Of a stretch of 64,000 nucleotides of DNA, positions 59,278 to 64,000 are shown in pieces. The DNA is from Bacillota bacterium. GTDB taxonomy: Bacteria; Bacillota; Clostridia; Christensenellales; UBA1242. The position numbers and the translations under genes are program-made. The stretch is taken from NCBI GenBank assembly GCA_009784185.1, contig WRCD01000003.1, forward strand, positions 1 through 64,000. Direction: 5' to 3'. The notes below the pieces were generated by a model. The model saw only the letters and a program-made list of their open reading frames with translations, made no database searches and was not told the DNA's origin. How positions within the stretch are numbered: position 1 is the stretch's first letter; every line of letters starts with the position of its first letter.

Positions 59278-62200
59278 TTATTCTTTTTTGCTTTTTGGCT
59301 TTCCTTCGCCTTTGCTTCCCCTAACCGGCTTAACAAAGTAGAATATTACTCCGCCAAGCGCAAGCAGCGATACAACCAGCAGGATTGTTCCCCATATAAC
59401 AGTCGGCATAACAGGATTGTTAGGCTCGTCTGATATTGTAAAGGTAAACTCCCTTGGCTCGGCCTTATTACCCGCATCGTCGGTAGCACTGTACGTTATT
59501 CTTACTTTGCCGGCTGAGTTAAAGGTAAATTTGACTGTTGTAGTATCAGAAGTTGCATCCGGAGTAACGGTAGCACCGTCCAGGGTAACAGTTATTGTTA
59601 TTCTGGTGTGGTCTTGCGTAACTCCATCATCTATGAGCTTAAGGTCGTTTCTGTTAATTGAAAGCTCTGTTCCAATAGGTTTGTTAACGTTGTTTGGCGC
59701 ATTTCTGTCCATGTTGTTGATTTGAATCAACGGCTGAGTAATTTTACCAACAACCATTTCAAACGAAAGGCTTGCTACATTGCCTGCTTTATCAGCCACC
59801 GAGTAAGTTATGTCCAAAACTCCGTTTCGGGTAGCCCTAAATTTGTGTGAAGCAAGGTTTGAAGTAAAGGTTGCAAGTGCAGACGAACTGTCTCTGTACT
59901 TAACCACAATCTTTGTCGAATTCTCATCTACTCCGCTGCCCGCATCACTCATACTGGCAAAACCGGGAATAGTAATGTCATTTTCTGTAGTTCCGTTAAC
60001 TGTAAACGGATGACTTCGGTCAGGACCGCCGTCAAGAATACTTATGGCCGGCGCAATAGTATCTGCCGCAACAACAAGCCTTTCAACATAATTAGAAGTT
60101 ATGTTGTTGTCGGCATCCTTAGCCCAATATCTGATTGTATACGTGCCGGTTTCAGCAACCAGGCTGGTCATGTCAAACCTTGGAACAACCTTGTCGTTGC
60201 TTACACTTACCACAACCGTTTCATCATCCCAGTCGTCTCCGCCGTTTATTGTACCGTCCAGCTCACCTGTTTCAATATTTCCGTCCGGAGTACCAAACAC
60301 CATGTCAAAGTCCATCAAGTCACCGTTTGTAGTAACAATAATGCCCTTTATATCAATCAGGTCGCCCCATTCTGCGGTTGGTTTAATGTTTTCCGGGTTG
60401 ATGGCCGGAGGAGTACGGTTTGCAACACCAAAATTATATGCAAAACAGAAAATGTTTCCTGCCGTATCATTTGCCGTGTAGGTAATTGTATACAAGCCGG
60501 CCGTAGCGGCAAAGAACTGCAGGTTCTGAATAGTTCTTACAGTTCCCTTGCCCGCAACAACTGTATCCACAAGGTGGCTGATTGAGCTGTTTACAGCCGT
60601 AACAGGAACCACGGCCCCAAAAACGTCGGTTACAACCACTTTAACGTTGATATTCGGGTCAAGCTCAATGCCCATAGCAGCCGGCACGGTATCTAAGAAA
60701 CTCAGTTCGGGCAGCTTAATGTTTTTGTTCTGGTCAAGGTTGCTCGGAATCAGTTCGTCCGCGCCCAGAATATAATCTGTAAGACTGTGTGTTTCACCTG
60801 TCTCTAACGGACGTTCGACACCGGCTTTGGTTACCACAATCGGAGCGCCTGTATCAGAAGTTGTGTCTATAACGGTAACGTGCCTTGGTAATGTTGCCTT
60901 GTTGCCTGCGTCATCAATAGCAGTTACCCTGATTGTCATTTTGGTAACCGGTTCTTCTCCGTTTTCGCTATGAATAAACTTTGACGGAATCTTAAACTCA
61001 AAGAGTGACTTGTCACTTTCAAGCTCCTGTGCCTTCTCGGCACTGTCTTCATCATCATTAAAGAAGAATTCGGTAACAACAAACACTCTTGCATCCGCAA
61101 TTTCAAGACGGTCTGTGGTAAGGTAGTCGGCCACACTTGGCTTACGAACCGTAAATTTGTCACCGTGTCTCTTCTGACTTGGCACACCGGTAAACTCAAT
61201 AACCGGCGCAAGCCTGTCTTCATACTTGTCGGAATCAACAATAATGCTAAACTCTCTTGTTGAAGGAAGGTTGTTGGCAACGGTGTCATATGCTTTGTAT
61301 CTTATAATCCATTCACCCTCATCTCCCGGTTTAAACGGGTGGGTTACTTCATCCCACGAGTTTTTACCCGAGTCCAGCTGGTGTACTGTGCCGCCTGTTT
61401 TGCGCACAAGTTCACGTATAAGCTTTAGTTCGGAATGCGGGTCAACATTATCTTTAGCAAAAATTCCGGGCAGCGTTATGGTTGGTCCCAGCACCTGTGG
61501 GTCTCCGGCATCTTCAACCAGACCAATTCTGCTTGGAATAAGCCAGCTTGCGTCTTCAAAGTCATCCAGTTCCCATTCATCAATCGGCTTGCCGTTAAGC
61601 TCTGTAAGTTTATCTACGGTGCCGCCCTTGCCGTCATCTACAGCAATAACCGTCTGCGTAAACGCACTAAAGTCAACAACCTTAACGGTTGGAGAAATGT
61701 TGTCTCTTACATCTCTTATAAAGAAACTCTGTTCCGCAGTATTTTTAAAAAAGTCGGTAATCACATATGTTACCAGATAATTTCCGGCTGTTGGGAATGT
61801 GTATTTAAAGCCGGTTTCGGTAAACTTGTCGGTTATATCCACCGCAGTAGTGTTGGCTGTATGGTTTTGAACCTCAACCTTGGTGTGTACGTTAATGCGC
61901 TCGTCATTGGCAAGAGTATTCCGTCCTGTAGCTAAAGGCAAGGTTGTTTCTACACCAAGACTTGCGGTACCCGGCATTGCACTGGCCAATGTCATTGCAA
62001 GCTTAATGTCGGAGTTGGCACCGGGGGCAGGCTTGTACAACTGGTCCGAAACTACCGAAATGTCGTGGAAAAACCTTATGCTCTCCGTACCTACGGCAGC
62101 ATAACTGTAAGTAACTACATACTTACCAAACACATCGGGAGCAGGCGTAAATGTCAAGAAACCGTCCGTGTCCAACTCAAGGTCCTGATTATCGTGAGAA

Positions 62201-62817
62201 GGCTTCTTTACGTTTATAATCGGCTTAGGATTTCCCGGAACCGGTTCGCCTTCCGGGTCTAAAATTTCGGGCCATGGCAAGGTTATAAGTTTGCCCGGAA
62301 TTGTTTTAATAGGCAAAATATGCTCTGAGTTGGTGTTAAAGTTAAACCTTGGAGTAATCCCATTTATTTTAATAGTAATGCTCTGGCTGGTTTTTACCTG
62401 ATTGGCTGCGGTTACAGAATAGTTAACGGTAAAGGTGCCTATTCTTCCTGCCGGCAGTTCAAAGTAGTTAAAAAATCCTGTGTTGTCCCACAATATTCCG
62501 CTATTCTCATTTACACTGCTGCCATACTCATCATCGCTTCCTATTACGCGGAACGCGCTGTCACGAACCTCGGTAAAAAGAATACCGCCCGAAAAATCCA
62601 CGTCCGGCAGTCTTATTTTGTGTTCAGCATCTATTACATCCTCATACTCATATTCCGAAATGTAATCCTTGCTTATAGTAAGCCACTCGCCCACGGCGGG
62701 AGGCTGATAAGTGCTGCTTGCGGCGGACACAGTGCCGAATGGATTTGCCAGCCCCAGCGAAAGCACAATTGCAAGCGCTACTACTGCTCCGGTAATTTTG
62801 CTTAAAAACTTCATCAA
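59278..62817 (-). CDS. Large surface protein with Ig-like/cadherin-like repeats and C-terminal TM
   Basis: Signal peptide; recurrent Y..TDDAGNKA / YSVADKAGNVA / YTANDTAGNIF motifs; C-terminal TM and KPKSKKE tail. Confidence 0.75.
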   Translation of the reverse strand: MMKFLSKITGAVVALAIVLSLGLANPFGTVSAASSTYQPPAVGEWLTISKDYISEYEYEDVIDAEHKIRLPDVDFSGGILFTEVRDSAFRVIGSDDEYGSSVNENSGILWDNTGFFNYFELPAGRIGTFTVNYSVTAANQVKTSQSITIKINGITPRFNFNTNSEHILPIKTIPGKLITLPWPEILDPEGEPVPGNPKPIINVKKPSHDNQDLELDTDGFLTFTPAPDVFGKYVVTYSYAAVGTESIRFFHDISVVSDQLYKPAPGANSDIKLAMTLASAMPGTASLGVETTLPLATGRNTLANDERINVHTKVEVQNHTANTTAVDITDKFTETGFKYTFPTAGNYLVTYVITDFFKNTAEQSFFIRDVRDNISPTVKVVDFSAFTQTVIAVDDGKGGTVDKLTELNGKPIDEWELDDFEDASWLIPSRIGLVEDAGDPQVLGPTITLPGIFAKDNVDPHSELKLIRELVRKTGGTVHQLDSGKNSWDEVTHPFKPGDEGEWIIRYKAYDTVANNLPSTREFSIIVDSDKYEDRLAPVIEFTGVPSQKRHGDKFTVRKPSVADYLTTDRLEIADARVFVVTEFFFNDDEDSAEKAQELESDKSLFEFKIPSKFIHSENGEEPVTKMTIRVTAIDDAGNKATLPRHVTVIDTTSDTGAPIVVTKAGVERPLETGETHSLTDYILGADELIPSNLDQNKNIKLPELSFLDTVPAAMGIELDPNINVKVVVTDVFGAVVPVTAVNSSISHLVDTVVAGKGTVRTIQNLQFFAATAGLYTITYTANDTAGNIFCFAYNFGVANRTPPAINPENIKPTAEWGDLIDIKGIIVTTNGDLMDFDMVFGTPDGNIETGELDGTINGGDDWDDETVVVSVSNDKVVPRFDMTSLVAETGTYTIRYWAKDADNNITSNYVERLVVAADTIAPAISILDGGPDRSHPFTVNGTTENDITIPGFASMSDAGSGVDENSTKIVVKYRDSSSALATFTSNLASHKFRATRNGVLDITYSVADKAGNVASLSFEMVVGKITQPLIQINNMDRNAPNNVNKPIGTELSINRNDLKLIDDGVTQDHTRITITVTLDGATVTPDATSDTTTVKFTFNSAGKVRITYSATDDAGNKAEPREFTFTISDEPNNPVMPTVIWGTILLVVSLLALGGVIFYFVKPVRGSKGEGKPKSKKE

Positions 62818-62987
62818 TAAGTCTCCTTAAATTGTTAGATAATACACTCTATAATATACCAAACCACCCGGTCTTGTCAAGAAATAAACAGTATAATTCG
62901 GGTTAAAAACCTAAGATTTAATTTAATTTTTGTTTTCGTCACAATCTTATGCTAAGTAGTTTTGTCGAAATATGGTTATATTGCGTA

Positions 62988-63020
62988 AAAACAAAACCCC
63001 GTACCCGGGGTTTTGTTTTA
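62988..63020 (-). terminator. Intrinsic terminator
   Basis: aaaacaaaaccccgtacccggggttttgtttt. Confidence 0.75.
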
Positions 63021-63033
63021 AGCAGCCTGATTA

Positions 63034-63255
63034 TTAGCAGGTGTGACAGTGCTTTTTGCTTCTGCAAACACAGAAGAACAACAGAAGTATTGCAATTGTG
63101 CAAAGGTCAATGCCGCAGAAACAGTCAAGCAATCCGCAGTTGAACAATACAAACAATAAAACAAGAAGTATAAGCACGTCGCAGCTTGAGTTGTGTCCAA
63201 ACAGACCGCAGCCGCAGCCGCCTTCTCTTCCCATACCGAATAATTTGTCAAACAT
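63034..63255 (-). CDS. Small cysteine-rich hydrophobic protein
   Basis: 73 aa, MFDKLFGMGREGGCGCGLFG...CGLLDCFCGIDLCTIAILLLFFCVCRSKKHCHTC; AGGAGG RBS and downstream terminator. Confidence 0.6.
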   Translation of the reverse strand: MFDKLFGMGREGGCGCGLFGHNSSCDVLILLVLLFVLFNCGLLDCFCGIDLCTIAILLLFFCVCRSKKHCHTC

Positions 63256-63400
63256 CTTTAGGACCTCCTAAATTTTTAATGTAACGTAAACCTGATGGAT
63301 ATGTAAAATCCTTTTACAATGTGTTTTTGGTTTTTCTTTTGTGTTTGTAGAATACACCTACCTTACCATTGTATTCCCTGCTTAAAAAAATGTGTCATTT

Positions 63401-64000
63401 TTAAAGCTTTTTTGCTGCTATATTGCCGCTGCTCGGATCAATGATTACCGACAGTTCTGCACCCTGCGTGTTTATAAACGACACAAACCAGTAATGGACT
63501 CCGATTGCTTTTTCGGGGTCGCTGATTATTTTTACATAACATTCTGCAGTAGTTTTATCGCCAGAAAGCAATGTGTTAAGCTGCGGCTCAACTGCCGCTA
63601 CCGCCAGCTGCAAAGCCTTAGTGCTGTTTATTACAAACCCGGATGATACACAGACCAGCTCTGCCTGCTGGCTTTGTCCGTTTAATGTAACAATGACCAC
63701 AATTGTGTCCGCATCGCTTACGGTTGTGCCTATATCAGCCGACTGGGTGGTATCAAACGGGCTTTGCTCCAATCTGCCGTTGTAAGCCTTAGCGTTTACT
63801 CTAACCTCATATTCCAGGCTGCCGGCAAAAGCCAGATTCTTGGGAAACACCGAAACAATGCCAAAGTTTGTTTTTTTGCCGCTGATTCCGTCTAAAACAT
63901 AGTTTGCCTCACGCTGTCCGCTTGTAAAGGTAATAAGATAGTCGGTAGTCTGCCCCTCAAAAATATTATGCCGTATTTCAGACAGGTTGTTTTCAAAATA
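63401..64000 (-). CDS. Hypothetical protein, 5' end beyond the window
   Basis: Reading frame of ORF 63401-63850 stays open to base 64000. Confidence 0.55.
   Translation of the reverse strand, partial: YFENNLSEIRHNIFEGQTTDYLITFTSGQREANYVLDGISGKKTNFGIVSVFPKNLAFAGSLEYEVRVNAKAYNGRLEQSPFDTTQSADIGTTVSDADTIVVIVTLNGQSQQAELVCVSSGFVINSTKALQLAVAAVEPQLNTLLSGDKTTAECYVKIISDPEKAIGVHYWFVSFINTQGAELSVIIDPSSGNIAAKKL

Overview
The window looks like a chromosomal contig from an uncultured Clostridia-like (spore-forming Firmicutes lineage) bacterium; the taxonomy is inferred from gene content and order. The backbone is conserved housekeeping and sporulation loci, mostly on the minus strand: floA/nfeD-yqfC-yqfD-ybeY-era-yqzL-recO-dnaG-sigA-trmK, rplU-prp-rpmA, minD-minE, spoIVFB-like, spoVB-like, uvrA-uvrB. 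Several giant surface proteins are present (InlB-type repeats, Ig-like repeats, and a single-pass protein with a cytoplasmic coiled coil). The most unusual layer is not in the standard genes. (1) At least three families of short dispersed palindromic repeats occur. Family A has AATTCCCCT/AGGGGAATT ends. Family B has GGATTGCTTCG...CTCGCAATGACAG. Family C has TTGGAGCGNNNGCGACC. (2) Two small genes, a DUF559 endonuclease-like gene and an S23/four-helix-bundle gene, are each flanked by inverted copies of one family (A and C respectively), so they look like miniature mobile units with matching non-coding derivatives. (3) Family A copies sit in frame inside trmK and the OGG-type glycosylase gene. 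(4) The three long poly-G/C tracts all sit at positions suited to phase variation: two between -35 and -10 hexamers, and one inside an ORF where a 1-nt change restores the frame. All calls come from reading the sequence and supplied ORFs; no database searches were run.
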